From an uncultured Brachyspira sp. (GTDB lineage Bacteria > Spirochaetota > Brachyspiria > Brachyspirales > Brachyspiraceae): a stretch of 24,618 bases of DNA. The translations under genes and the position numbers were made by a program. The stretch spans positions 1-24,618 of the forward strand of contig NZ_CASEGO010000035.1 of NCBI RefSeq assembly GCF_949287625.1, read 5' to 3'. The notes below the pieces were generated by a model. The model was not told the origin of the DNA. It was given only the letters and a program-made list of their open reading frames with translations, and did no database searches. This document shows, in pieces, positions 1 to 7,244 of this stretch; the stretch's first letter is position 1; every line of letters starts with the position of its first letter.

Positions 1-99
1 TATATACTCCTTAATTTTTTCACTGATAGACTATGACAATTACATTGTCATAGGTTCAAAAATATAAGGAGATTTTATATACTCCTTAATTTTTTCACT
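1..99. repeat. duplicated leader segment, about 75-bp period
   Basis: A 24-base sequence beginning tatatactccttaa at position 1 recurs exactly at 76-99. The bases after each copy also align loosely, so this looks like an old 75-bp tandem duplication. On the minus strand each copy carries a Shine-Dalgarno-like AAGGAG, which suggests the leader of a minus-strand gene that starts just off the left edge. The second copy is followed by no start codon. Confidence 0.6.
31..53. promoter_or_regulatory. perfect 10-bp inverted repeat (operator or hairpin)
   Basis: ctatgacaat (31-40) and attgtcatag (44-53) are exact reverse complements around a 3-base centre. No T run follows on either strand, so a simple intrinsic terminator is unlikely. 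It sits between the two copies of the duplicated leader, where a repressor operator or an mRNA hairpin would be plausible. Confidence 0.5.
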
Positions 100-181
100 T
101 ACAGGCTATTTTTATTATAACACTTTATACTATATTAAATTTTTATATTGATTTTATTAATATAAGGTTTACAATATTTTT

Positions 182-499
182 ATGAAAATAAAAGTTATTA
201 TATTAATTTTTTACTGTTTTAAATTATATTCTTTTGATTTTGATAATATTTTCTTTTCACAAAATATAAAAAATTATTTTTATATATTTGATATCACTTA
301 TAATAAAAATATTTTAACTGATAAATTTAATACATATAATCAATCAAATATCTATTATAATTTATATTCATTATCCAAAAATACTTTTGAATTTAAATAC
401 AAACCAAATAAAATTAATTTTGAATATTCAAACAGTACATTCCTATCAAATATGATAACATTAGAAAAAGATAAATATAATTCATTAATAAAAAAATAA
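182..499 (+). CDS. small secreted-type hypothetical protein
   Basis: I do not recognise this 105-aa protein. It starts with a basic residue pair and a hydrophobic stretch (about residues 3-18, VIILIFYCFKLYSF), which looks like a signal peptide or single membrane anchor. The rest is rich in Asn, Tyr, Phe and Lys with no motif I can name. A weak AAGG lies about 13 bases before the ATG. It is convergent with the structural gene to its right, with only 6 bases between the stops. The strand change, extreme A+T content and weak ribosome site leave real doubt that it is expressed. It could also be a fragment of a longer surface protein. Confidence 0.4.
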   Translation: MKIKVIILIFYCFKLYSFDFDNIFFSQNIKNYFYIFDITYNKNILTDKFNTYNQSNIYYNLYSLSKNTFEFKYKPNKINFEYSNSTFLSNMITLEKDKYNSLIKK

Positions 500-505
500 A
501 TTATA

Positions 506-1903
506 TCAAAACAAATCATCTCTGTCTGTAAATGCTATCAAATAATTACTGTTCATATCATTTGACTGCTCTACAGCTTTAAAATTATTTAAAGATATTG
601 AAAGTTCTTTAGGCTCTATTGCTGGAAATGATGGGCTTCCTCCTACATCTGAACTTACAAATACAAAAGGGTAATCTTTATTTTTAAATCTTGTTTTTGA
701 TGATATTATAAACGACTGCCTATTTCCATTTAAAACTCTGTCATAAAAAAGCTCTTTTGACTGAGCATTAAAAACTGCATTTCCTGAAAAACTAAGTGTA
801 AACTTTGAATTTGGAAAGCCGTATCTTTTTGCTGAAATATTAAACTTCTCTTCTTTAGTCCATTCAAATGATAAAGAAATATCACTTACAGAAGAAGCCT
901 CTGTTCCATTAATAAAAAGTTTGGTAGGATATTTTGAAGTCTGTGCCATTACAACATCTCTTTCTTCTGATCTCTCTTCGTATAAAACTGCATCTTTATC
1001 TATTTTTTCTTCATCTAAAGCCCATAAGGAAGAAGTTATTTCTGTCATAGCCTTATTTGCAAAATTAAAATTAATTGATTTACTCTCACAGCCTATATAT
1101 TGATTTCCGTCCATATTCTTTGAACTGTCATACAAAGCTATATTATAATACTGTGCCTCTCCAAATCGAGGGTGTATTATACTTTGATATTTTGGATATT
1201 TCTTTTTACTTTCTTCTGTAAATACTCCGCTTTCTATAAGCCCTACTCTTTTAAAACTAAGTAAATATTCTGTTTTATTATTTTCAGTATTATACTCTTT
1301 TAATTCATTTATTATATTGGTAAAATCAATATCATCTTCTTCGCTTCCTGTTATTAAAAATGCTTTTACATTTGTTATTTTATTTAAAGCATCAATCAAA
1401 TCTTTCTGTTTCATAGAAGTATAAATATCAATAAAATGATTTATGTATCCGTCATCTTCTTCTATGATAATTTCAAGCATATTAATACTTTCATCTTCTG
1501 AAGACTTATTAAATCTAACAGCAAAATTATTAAAAGAGTTAATGCATAGTAAATTTCCTGAAGTTTCTTTTGTATGCACATTAGCCCATATTAAGCTCGC
1601 ATAGTATGCATTAGAATTAGGAAAAGCCCCATAGGAAATATCTCCTGCATAAGTGGTAGCTCCCGCATAACTTTCAGAAGAAGGTGCACCTATATACTCC
1701 TTGCTCATTGATTCTGTAGTAGGAGTAAGCCCAACTTGAGATGGATATATTAAATATTTTCCTTTAACATCATCAGAAGAGAAATCTATTTTTTCATCTC
1801 TATTTTTTGTTTTTGCTATTCTTACTTTATAACTAGAACCGCTTACAACTTTTAAGCCGTCCTCATCATTCATTAAATTACCTTTCAAATCAAAAATGCT
1901 CAT
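506..1903 (-). CDS. hvp53: phage/GTA structural protein, Hvp53-sized (tail tube or sheath-like)
   Basis: This 465-aa protein (about 52 kDa by length) is the last gene of the head/connector module. Its size and position fit Hvp53 of VSH-1, and I assign the symbol on that basis rather than by sequence comparison. There is no signal peptide and no membrane segment. The N-terminal half contains an acidic segment (about 145-230) rich in Asp/Glu. The C-terminal 130 residues are beta-rich, with a GNAVFN segment like those of tail-tube proteins. In Mu-like gene order this slot, after the gp35-gp38 equivalents, is occupied by the sheath protein L (about 495 aa). VSH-1 tails are described as non-contractile, so a tube or an evolved sheath remnant are both possible. 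The start is ATG with GAGTG upstream. A 245-base gap separates it from the preceding gene. Confidence 0.75.
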   Translation of the reverse strand: MSIFDLKGNLMNDEDGLKVVSGSSYKVRIAKTKNRDEKIDFSSDDVKGKYLIYPSQVGLTPTTESMSKEYIGAPSSESYAGATTYAGDISYGAFPNSNAYYASLIWANVHTKETSGNLLCINSFNNFAVRFNKSSEDESINMLEIIIEEDDGYINHFIDIYTSMKQKDLIDALNKITNVKAFLITGSEEDDIDFTNIINELKEYNTENNKTEYLLSFKRVGLIESGVFTEESKKKYPKYQSIIHPRFGEAQYYNIALYDSSKNMDGNQYIGCESKSINFNFANKAMTEITSSLWALDEEKIDKDAVLYEERSEERDVVMAQTSKYPTKLFINGTEASSVSDISLSFEWTKEEKFNISAKRYGFPNSKFTLSFSGNAVFNAQSKELFYDRVLNGNRQSFIISSKTRFKNKDYPFVFVSSDVGGSPSFPAIEPKELSISLNNFKAVEQSNDMNSNYLIAFTDRDDLF

Positions 1904-2148
1904 TATTATACACTCACAATTTTAAAAATTATTTTACGCAGAAAATATACATTCCCGCCCACACGCCCCAAAATCTGCTATACGCAAAACGTATAAATTA
2001 ACACGCGTTAAAATTAACCCATACAATATAAATAAAATAATAATTCTAATACCAACTATATATAAAATTCCGTTCAACGCGTGGACAAAAAAGCTGCTGC
2101 CATAGGCACAATGCAAACGCTATAATATCAATTATTTAAATACATAAA
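1904..2148. other. intergenic spacer with a more G+C-rich patch
   Basis: This stretch between the PEGA-like gene and the 465-aa gene holds a locally G+C-rich patch (about 1935-2010 and 2070-2110) with cccgcccacacgcccc and two separate acgcgt sites. A 60-codon open frame lies on the minus strand, but it lacks a ribosome site and has no recognisable content, so I do not call a gene. The patch resembles the G+C-rich spacer at 5205-5300 in character, though not in exact sequence. Confidence 0.4.
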
Positions 2149-2421
2149 TCAAATGCTTTCTAAAACTACATTCTCTAAAATATCTCTGTTATCAACAGTT
2201 ATGCTTCCATCTTTAGTTTGATAGCCTTCAAGACTAACCTGATAATTTATAACTTCAGCATTCTTATAAGCTCCGAAGTACTTTTCTTCTTCATTCATTA
2301 TTATTTTGGCATTCTCTGGAGAAGAAGTGATTTTTACTTTATAAAGTTTATCTCTGTTTTGAACATAATCATAAACTTTTTTATTAAATGAATTATTAAT
2401 TAAATTAGTAAAGAACTTCAT
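2149..2421 (-). CDS. small PEGA-like domain protein
   Basis: This is a 90-aa protein. From about residue 28 it shows the pattern of a PEGA repeat: VKITSSPENAKIIMNEE, then a FGAYKN turn, VSLEGYQTKDG, and a closing hydrophobic strand ending VVLES. PEGA domains are short beta modules, usually in surface or cell-envelope proteins of bacteria and archaea. Here there is no signal peptide, and the gene starts inside the end of the 185-aa gene (17-base overlap), so it is translationally coupled to the connector genes. It probably belongs to the particle, for example as a neck or tail decoration, but that is inference. In Mu-like order it holds the gp38 slot. Confidence 0.65.
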   Translation of the reverse strand: MKFFTNLINNSFNKKVYDYVQNRDKLYKVKITSSPENAKIIMNEEEKYFGAYKNAEVINYQVSLEGYQTKDGSITVDNRDILENVVLESI

Positions 2422-2962
2422 TTAAATAACTCCCTGTCATAATCTTGAAATTAATATCAAGAGAAAAATTAACGCCTCTTATAGATGAAAAATCATTAAA
2501 CTGTCTTTTGCTGTTTTCACTGTCAAATGAAGGAGCTTCCCATTTGATAATAGGAGATAACGCTATACGCTCGCCCTCATCATTGAGTTTTGATATCCAA
2601 TAACGTGCTGCTTGATTAAGTGCCAAAGGGATAATATTATAAGCTAAAAATGATTCTCCAGCTTTAAGCTCTTTATAAACTGTTGCTTTTAAACATATAT
2701 CATCAGCAAAACCTGCAGAGTCCCCTATATATGAATTGCTTCCTCTGCTCTCTCCTTCTGCTATTGAAGCCCAAAGAAATGATTTGCTCATAGACCTCAA
2801 AGCTCCTAAACTGAAATATTCTATTTTTAATTTATCATCTAAAAGTTTATTTAATTGATTATCACCTTCAACTTTATTTCCAGACAAATCAATATATTCA
2901 TCAGCCATAAAGTTCATAAAATTATCTAAAACATATATAACGCTGTTTTTAAAATGTATCAT
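2405..2962 (-). CDS. head-tail connector/tail-completion protein (gp37-position)
   Basis: A 185-aa soluble protein without signal peptide or membrane segment. I cannot name its family from motifs. Its place after the 127-aa gene and before the PEGA-like and 465-aa genes is that of Mu gp37 (DUF1834), a tail-terminator-type protein. The C-terminal half (about 130-180) carries beta-strand patterns such as GVNFSLDINFKIM, which fit a connector fold. The start ATG has AAAGG upstream. The stop overlaps the next gene by 17 bases, so the two are coupled. By size (about 21 kDa) it could be one of the roughly 19-24 kDa VSH-1 virion proteins, which I cannot verify. Confidence 0.55.
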   Translation of the reverse strand: MIHFKNSVIYVLDNFMNFMADEYIDLSGNKVEGDNQLNKLLDDKLKIEYFSLGALRSMSKSFLWASIAEGESRGSNSYIGDSAGFADDICLKATVYKELKAGESFLAYNIIPLALNQAARYWISKLNDEGERIALSPIIKWEAPSFDSENSKRQFNDFSSIRGVNFSLDINFKIMTGSYLNEVLY

Positions 2963-3020
2963 AATAAACCTTTATAAACCTTTTGATTTTTATATTTTTT
3001 ATTTATTTCTTTAGTACGAT

Positions 3021-3404
3021 TTAAGGTTTTTTTATATCACCTTCTAAACGCACACTATCATAACTATTTTCACCAACTACAATGCTTGATAAATCTTTTA
3101 TAGCAAGCTCTTTTAAACGCAGACTTTCTGTACGAATAAAGTTTATCAAGTCGCTGTTGGATACAAAATTAACAGTTAAAAGCCTTGCTGCCTCATAGCA
3201 TATATAATTTTTTATAGATATATATGGAAGACAGTTTTCTTCTGTAGGCTCTGTATAATTCATATTCAAAATCATTCTTCTAAACTGAATAGTATAACTT
3301 TTAAGCTGTTCTTCTAAAAAGTCTGTATCAATATCATCATAGTTAAACATTTTAAATATGCTTTTAAAATAATTTATATCAGGCTCGTAAATATATTCCT
3401 GCAT
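3021..3404 (-). CDS. head-tail adaptor protein (Mu gp36/DUF1320 position)
   Basis: A 127-aa, mostly helical acidic protein. Helical segments around 8-50, 62-80 and 83-105 resemble small head-completion adaptors (gp6/gp36 type) that bind the portal ring from below. The call rests on helical content, length and position two genes after the major capsid gene, not on a signature motif. The start ATG is preceded by AAGGA. It is followed after 57 bases by nothing but A+T spacer on the way into the 98-aa gene's upstream side, and its own downstream neighbour is the 185-aa connector gene. Confidence 0.5.
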   Translation of the reverse strand: MQEYIYEPDINYFKSIFKMFNYDDIDTDFLEEQLKSYTIQFRRMILNMNYTEPTEENCLPYISIKNYICYEAARLLTVNFVSNSDLINFIRTESLRLKELAIKDLSSIVVGENSYDSVRLEGDIKKP

Positions 3405-3472
3405 ATTAATTTCCTTTTTTAGTTTTAATGTACTGCCTCAAAATATAATTTAAGACAGCACATAAAAATAAA

Positions 3473-3769
3473 TTAAGCCTCAAGCTCTTTTATCTTTTCT
3501 TTTAACTTTCTGTTTTCTTCTTTAAGATAATTGATGACATCATCGGGCTTCATCTTCTCTCTTATGAGCTCCTCTGCTTCATTTTTACTTATAATCAAAA
3601 AAGAATCGCTTAAAGATATATTTAAATCGCTTTCAACTATTACCTTACATCTTCTCTCATGCACATCTCTAAAGAAATATCCCACTCTTGATACAACATA
3701 ATCATTAGCTTTTATTTCTTTATTAGTAATACTATTTTCTAAAAAAAATAATAAAGATTTCTTTGACAT
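3473..3769 (-). CDS. small GTA head-module protein with C-terminal coiled coil
   Basis: A 98-aa protein of unknown function. The first 65 residues form an alternating hydrophobic/polar pattern (YVVSRVGYFFRDVHERRC), and the last 30 (DDVINYLKEENRKLKEKIKE) form a clear heptad coiled coil. It directly follows the major capsid gene, the slot of Mu gp35, whose family members are also short proteins. The ribosome site GAGG lies 4 bases before the ATG. A 178-base gap on its upstream side contains two hairpins. Possible roles are a head-fibre stub or an assembly factor. I have no direct evidence for either. Confidence 0.55.
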   Translation of the reverse strand: MSKKSLLFFLENSITNKEIKANDYVVSRVGYFFRDVHERRCKVIVESDLNISLSDSFLIISKNEAEELIREKMKPDDVINYLKEENRKLKEKIKELEA

Positions 3770-3795
3770 AACGCCTCTTAATTATATTTATTAAT

Positions 3796-3882
3796 GTACT
3801 TTTTTGTCGCTCAAAAAGTACAAAACCCACTATATCATTATAATTTTTTTATTGTTCAACTTTTTCCCGCCGCAAAAAGTTG
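3796..3882. repeat. two small palindromes of one family
   Basis: Two hairpins lie in tandem: 3796-3821 (gtacttttt, 8-base centre, aaaaagtac) and 3857-3882 (caacttttt, cccgccgc, aaaaagttg). Both have a 9-bp perfect stem with A/T-rich arms and a G+C-rich loop containing cgc. A third of the same design is at 6933-6957. They may act as terminators between the capsid and the 98-aa gene, or be a dispersed intergenic element. Confidence 0.6.
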
Positions 3883-3948
3883 CAAAAAGTGCATTTTTTC
3901 ATATTTAAAATAAATCAGCAAGAAAAAATAAAAACAAAAAATTTAAAA

Positions 3949-4992
3949 TTAAGACAAGCTCAAATCTATTTTACAGAAGCCGTAAGGGTTGGAAGCTACT
4001 GTGCATCTCTTAGTCCTTGTTCTCCACAAATTATTGCCTAATATATCAACTTCTCTTATATCATGATTTAAATATACTACCTCTTTTATTGAAGCCATAT
4101 CAAGTATATTAGATGAAGTTGTGAACATATAAATTGATGAGCCTGTCCATATATCTGTAAGATTTTCTAGCTGATATATTTGATCCACTTCATGATCATC
4201 AGCAACTCTAAATGCTGTACCTACAACAGTTATTCCGCTTGTTACAGCATTAAAAATATCTGGTCTGAATGCTTTATATTTGCCGTTAGCATCATTTCCA
4301 ATCATTGATATATAATTAGAAAATAATCTGAATAAACCTTGAAGTTTAATATACACATCTATTGGAATAACTATATAAAGTTTCTGTCCGTTATTTTGAA
4401 GCTCCATTCTGTCATTAAAGAGATTGCCGCCCACAGCATAATTTAAATATTTAGCCAAATCTATAAATGAAGAGAAGAAATTATCAATATCAGCCTCTGT
4501 CCAAGTACTTATAGGTTTTGCAGTTAAATCAACAGTATTTGTACTTCCGTAAAGACTAGCATCTGTAACCTTTGCCGCAAGGTTTCTTTCTCTTAAAAGT
4601 CCTAATCTTGATACAAGTTTCTGAGCTATATAATTTAAAATCTCTTCACCTGCTTTTTTCTCGTCTCTTGAATAAAGTTCATTAATCTCTTCTATTCTAT
4701 TAATATCTATTCCGATATAATATTCTTCAGGCTCCATTTTAAAAACTCTAGCTTCATGTTTAGGATACTCATTGAAAATATTTAAATCTCCCAAAGAAGT
4801 ACCGCCGTACATGTTTTTTAGATTAAATGCCGTATTATCTAAATCGCCTCCTATAGCTCCCTGAGAAACACCGACAAAAATCTCTGGTATATATTTACTC
4901 ACAAAATTAGTCTGCCCCATATATCTAGGCATTTCTTTATTGATAATTGGAAAAAGTTTATTTTGTATATTTTGTAAATTAGGTATGCTCAT
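3949..4992 (-). CDS. hvp38: GTA major capsid protein, Hvp38-type
   Basis: A 347-aa protein (about 38-39 kDa by length), matching the 38-kDa head protein of VSH-1 in size. It follows the protease/scaffold and decoration genes, the standard place for a major capsid. No signal peptide or membrane segment. Features fit an HK97-like capsid: a helical N-terminus, a segment rich in Arg/Glu (about 95-145), an aromatic beta-rich centre (LYIVIPIDVYIKLQGLF), and a C-terminal beta segment ending in NPYGFCKIDLSLS. The start is supported by GGAG 10 bases upstream. A promoter candidate at 5111-5139 would give it extra transcription, as expected for the most abundant virion protein. The symbol is inferred from size and context. 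Confidence 0.8.
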   Translation of the reverse strand: MSIPNLQNIQNKLFPIINKEMPRYMGQTNFVSKYIPEIFVGVSQGAIGGDLDNTAFNLKNMYGGTSLGDLNIFNEYPKHEARVFKMEPEEYYIGIDINRIEEINELYSRDEKKAGEEILNYIAQKLVSRLGLLRERNLAAKVTDASLYGSTNTVDLTAKPISTWTEADIDNFFSSFIDLAKYLNYAVGGNLFNDRMELQNNGQKLYIVIPIDVYIKLQGLFRLFSNYISMIGNDANGKYKAFRPDIFNAVTSGITVVGTAFRVADDHEVDQIYQLENLTDIWTGSSIYMFTTSSNILDMASIKEVVYLNHDIREVDILGNNLWRTRTKRCTVASNPYGFCKIDLSLS

Positions 4993-5037
4993 TTTAAATT
5001 AACTCCGTTACAAACTAAATAAATTTCAAAAAGTAAT

Positions 5038-5063
5038 AATATATTTATAAAAATAAATATATT
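5038..5063 (-). promoter_or_regulatory. leader hairpin of the capsid gene
   Basis: aatatattta (5038-5047) pairs perfectly with taaatatatt (5054-5063) across a 6-base loop. It lies about 45 bases before the capsid start codon on the transcript predicted from the 5111-5139 promoter. It is all A/U, so it is weak; it may protect the mRNA 5' region. Confidence 0.35.
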
Positions 5064-5110
5064 GATTAAAATTATCTTATATGACGACTTAAACATTTAA
5101 TTAAAAAATA

Positions 5111-5139
5111 TTTATATAGAAATGATTGTATCTTAGCAA
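5111..5139 (-). promoter_or_regulatory. candidate promoter for the major capsid gene
   Basis: On the minus strand TTGCTA (5134-5139) and TATAAA (5111-5116) are separated by exactly 17 bases. Transcription would start near 5104 and give a leader of about 110 bases before the capsid ATG at 4992. In DNA this A+T-rich, promoter-like hexamers arise by chance, so confidence is moderate. Confidence 0.4.
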
Positions 5140-5357
5140 TTTATATGTTTTAGTAAATACATTAAATATAATATATTACCATTATAATAGGCTAAAAATG
5201 CAGTCTTTTTGGTTCTCGCCGCAGGCGTACTTCGTATGTGTCAACAAAAGAACTGGGGGTTCGGCACGACTGTGTGCTTCGCAGGGCTAGTCCCCGAAAA
5301 TAATAAAAACATAAAAAAGAATTTTGATAAAATACAATCATTTTATTATATAATACA

Positions 5358-5726
5358 TTATACAGATTTCAAAAGTATCTCTGCATAATTGCTGCCGCCT
5401 CTTATAACTATTCCTACTCCATGACCGTCTAATGATTTTTTGAATCCGCTATCGCTAGCTGTTACAATATCGCCTGCTACAACACTTTCAGCTACAACTG
5501 CATTTACTATTCCGTCATAGCAAACCGATATTGTATTTGACTTTAATCCAAACTCCTGATAGGAAAAAGCGTCTTCTAAAGCAACTCCTACAAATACACT
5601 TCCATCACTGTATAGAGAGAAAACACCTTTTCCATTATCATTTTTTATTGTTACAGGAAAACCTTTTTTAGGTAAATTAGCTTCATCGCTATGAATACCT
5701 GCTTTTATTATAGACCCTTGTGCCAT
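5358..5726 (-). CDS. hvp13: capsid decoration/cement protein (Hvp13-sized)
   Basis: A 122-aa protein (about 12.7 kDa), rich in Gly, Ser and Val with short beta strands throughout. It has the pattern of the DUF2190-like decoration proteins: an N-terminal GIHSDEANLPKKGFPVTI segment, a central SDGSVFVGVAL strand pair, and a late AGDIVTASDSGF segment where the value is made available to the capsid surface. It lies between protease and capsid genes, where such proteins normally sit. VSH-1 has a 13-kDa virion protein, Hvp13, and this is the obvious candidate, but the symbol is assigned by size and context only. The ribosome site GGAG is well placed 6 bases before ATG. Confidence 0.65.
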   Translation of the reverse strand: MAQGSIIKAGIHSDEANLPKKGFPVTIKNDNGKGVFSLYSDGSVFVGVALEDAFSYQEFGLKSNTISVCYDGIVNAVVAESVVAGDIVTASDSGFKKSLDGHGVGIVIRGGSNYAEILLKSV

Positions 5727-5810
5727 TTGAACTCCTATTGTTGTTTTATGTCCCTACTCTGATATAAGCCATAAAATTAATTTGCTGGCTGCTTCGGCTA
5801 ACTTTTTATC

Positions 5811-6329
5811 TTATTTAAAAAGTTTTGCTATTTCACTATACTTATTTTCTTCGCTTAATGCTGATAAATTAATCTTCTCTGTGCCGCCTACTCCAATAGG
5901 TACTAAATCATTTCTTACTATTGACATTATCTCTTCTTTGCTAAGTCCAGCCTTAAAAAGTTTTCTTGCCTTTGCGTATGTAGAGCTTTCTGATTTTGAA
6001 GAACATCTTACAGCATTCTGACTTTCTGCATATTCATTACACCAATCACCGTAAGTTATAGCTGAAAGATTTAATTCTTTATCATTGGCAGTATTATTAG
6101 ATGAGTTAGATAAGTTATTTAAATCTTTATTGTAGGCTTTATTATTTTCTCTACTTTCTTTATTGTCTTTTAAATTATCTTCTCTTAATTTTTCTGCCAC
6201 AATATCAATAATAATATTCTGAATCTCTTCATCATTTTTAAACAAATAAACAAACTCTTCTCTAGCTTGCTTTTCTATTTCTTTCTCTTCGCTTAATAAT
6301 TTTTCTAATACATTTTTTAATTTTTGCAT
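5811..6329 (-). CDS. internal in-frame start: candidate Mu Z-like scaffold
   Basis: Within the protease gene, codon 157 is an ATG (6327-6329) preceded by a perfect GGAGG (6334-6338) four bases away, one of the best ribosome sites in the window. Translation from it would give a 172-aa protein made of the charged helical region and C-terminus only, without the protease. Phage Mu makes its scaffold Z, and lambda makes Nu3, from just such an internal start within the protease gene. That this product is made here is inference. Confidence 0.6.
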   Translation of the reverse strand: MQKLKNVLEKLLSEEKEIEKQAREEFVYLFKNDEEIQNIIIDIVAEKLREDNLKDNKESRENNKAYNKDLNNLSNSSNNTANDKELNLSAITYGDWCNEYAESQNAVRCSSKSESSTYAKARKLFKAGLSKEEIMSIVRNDLVPIGVGGTEKINLSALSEENKYSEIAKLFK

Positions 6330-6797
6330 GTATCCTCCGTTAATATTCTCTTCATTGTTTATAATGGCACTAGCACAAAGCAAATCTACATTACGGCTTG
6401 CAGGATATTCTACTGCAGCAACAGCTTTTATTTCGCAATTCTCCCAGTAAATAAAATCTTCATCTTCATAAGATTTTTTGCCCACCATCTCAATAGAAGG
6501 ATAAAAAGATTTCTTATATGTTACACTATCATCAAACCATTCTATAACAGCATAAAGTCCAACAGATTCATTATCTTTTTCTAAACTTATAACCTTTCCA
6601 ATAGCCTCTCTTTCATCATCTTCTTTATGCCCCTTATAAACAAATATCTCTATAGTGCTTTTTTCAAATGATTTTATAAGCTCATCAATATTTTTTTCTG
6701 TGATTTTATTAGTTTTAGTTTCAGCAAAAGTATTTTTTGAAAGCGGTATATACTGCTTGAAACTATCTCCTAAAATTTTGTATTTCTTTTTAATCAT
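5811..6797 (-). CDS. Mu I-like head maturation protease with C-terminal scaffold
   Basis: A 328-aa protein. Residues 1-145 look like the protease of Mu-like prophages (gpI): VGLYAVIEWFDDS, then a KSFYPSIEMVG segment, and EIKAVAAVEYPASRNVD near the domain end. Such proteases cleave scaffold and capsid during head maturation. Residues 157-245 are highly charged and helical, then Asn/Ser-rich, as expected of a scaffold. The final 75 residues hold YGDWCNEYAESQ and a helical SKEEIMSIVRNDL segment. The start has GGAG 7 bases upstream. An internal in-frame start at 6329 is listed separately. A box shared with other GTA intergenic regions lies about 60-90 bases upstream (6859-6888). I cannot assign catalytic residues with certainty. 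Confidence 0.72.
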   Translation of the reverse strand: MIKKKYKILGDSFKQYIPLSKNTFAETKTNKITEKNIDELIKSFEKSTIEIFVYKGHKEDDEREAIGKVISLEKDNESVGLYAVIEWFDDSVTYKKSFYPSIEMVGKKSYEDEDFIYWENCEIKAVAAVEYPASRNVDLLCASAIINNEENINGGYMQKLKNVLEKLLSEEKEIEKQAREEFVYLFKNDEEIQNIIIDIVAEKLREDNLKDNKESRENNKAYNKDLNNLSNSSNNTANDKELNLSAITYGDWCNEYAESQNAVRCSSKSESSTYAKARKLFKAGLSKEEIMSIVRNDLVPIGVGGTEKINLSALSEENKYSEIAKLFK

Positions 6798-6858
6798 TTT
6801 ATCTCCTTAAATTATAAATATTAATCTATATTGAAATGATTTTTTATTATTTATATAT

Positions 6859-6888
6859 CTATAGCAAAAAATATTAGTGATTATAAGT
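6859..6888 (-). promoter_or_regulatory. GTA intergenic box, copy 1 (upstream of protease gene)
   Basis: On the minus strand it reads ACTTATAATCACTAATAT followed by a T run and GCTATAG. It is identical over 30 bases to 7151-7180, and its core recurs before the portal gene (9575-9598). It contains TATAAT, with a TTGACA 14 bases further upstream (6900-6905). That spacing is short for a standard promoter, so an operator or an alternative promoter is equally possible. Confidence 0.55.
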
Positions 6889-6932
6889 CATATTTATTTT
6901 GTCAATTTTTATATTTTTATAAATCTATTATC

Positions 6933-6957
6933 AACTTTTTTGACGCACAAAAAAGTT
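6933..6957. repeat. small palindrome, third family member
   Basis: aactttttt (6933-6941) pairs with aaaaaagtt (6949-6957) around gacgcac. It is the same design as the hairpins at 3796-3821 and 3857-3882: A/T arms ending aacttttt and a loop containing cgc. Confidence 0.55.
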
Positions 6958-7150
6958 TTTATCTTTCAGATACGCTTTGCGAAAAACGCAAGTGCTATTA
7001 CAATATATAAATGTTATACTCATTAATAAATAAAGATTTAATATACATACGGTAATACTCATTATTTTATAAAGCTAAAAATATGTGCAGCTTAGTAATT
7101 ATAATTATTTAATATTGTTAGCAATCAGAGATTATTTATTATCCCTATAC

Positions 7151-7180
7151 CTATAGCAAAAAATATTAGTGATTATAAGT
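7151..7180 (-). promoter_or_regulatory. GTA intergenic box, copy 2
   Basis: Identical over 30 bases to 6859-6888, 292 bases away and in the same orientation. It lies directly beyond the terminator of the ImmA-like gene. If the ImmA pair is an insertion, this may be the copy that once marked the original junction. Confidence 0.55.
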
Positions 7181-7192
7181 TCATCAAAATAA

Positions 7193-7224
7193 AAAAGGCT
7201 TAGTAAATTAATACCAAGCCTTTT
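7193..7224 (-). terminator. terminator of the 80-aa/ImmA operon
   Basis: aaaaggctt (7193-7201) and aagcctttt (7216-7224) are exact complements. The pairing can extend three more pairs past one mismatch to a 6-base loop. On the minus strand the stem ends in a run of T. It starts 20 bases after the ImmA-like stop codon and could also work in the plus direction, where ttttattaatttttt follows. Confidence 0.75.
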
Positions 7225-7244
7225 ATTAATTTTTTATTCTAAAA

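Larger units (their letters stand above)
4993..5357. other. intergenic region before the capsid gene
   Basis: This 365-base gap between the decoration and capsid genes holds, in minus-strand order, a G+C-rich patch (about 5205-5300, with cgccgcaggcg and gctagtccccg), a promoter candidate (5111-5139) and an A/T hairpin in the presumed capsid leader (5038-5063). I find no coding sequence in it. The G+C-rich patch stands out sharply from its surroundings; I do not recognise it. Confidence 0.5.
6798..7244. other. intergenic region between protease and ImmA-like genes
   Basis: This 447-base gap contains no gene I can support. It holds two exact 30-base copies of a box (6859-6888 and 7151-7180), a palindrome of the actttttt/aaaaaagt family (6933-6957), a small region with cgctttgcgaaaaacgc (about 6972-6990), and the terminator of the ImmA-like gene (7193-7224). 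Confidence 0.6.

Noticed and set aside
1934..2116. 60-codon minus-strand open frame in the spacer before the 465-aa gene
   Set aside because: It has no ribosome site, an odd Cys/Ile-rich composition and no recognisable domain; it lies in a G+C-rich patch that makes stops rarer.
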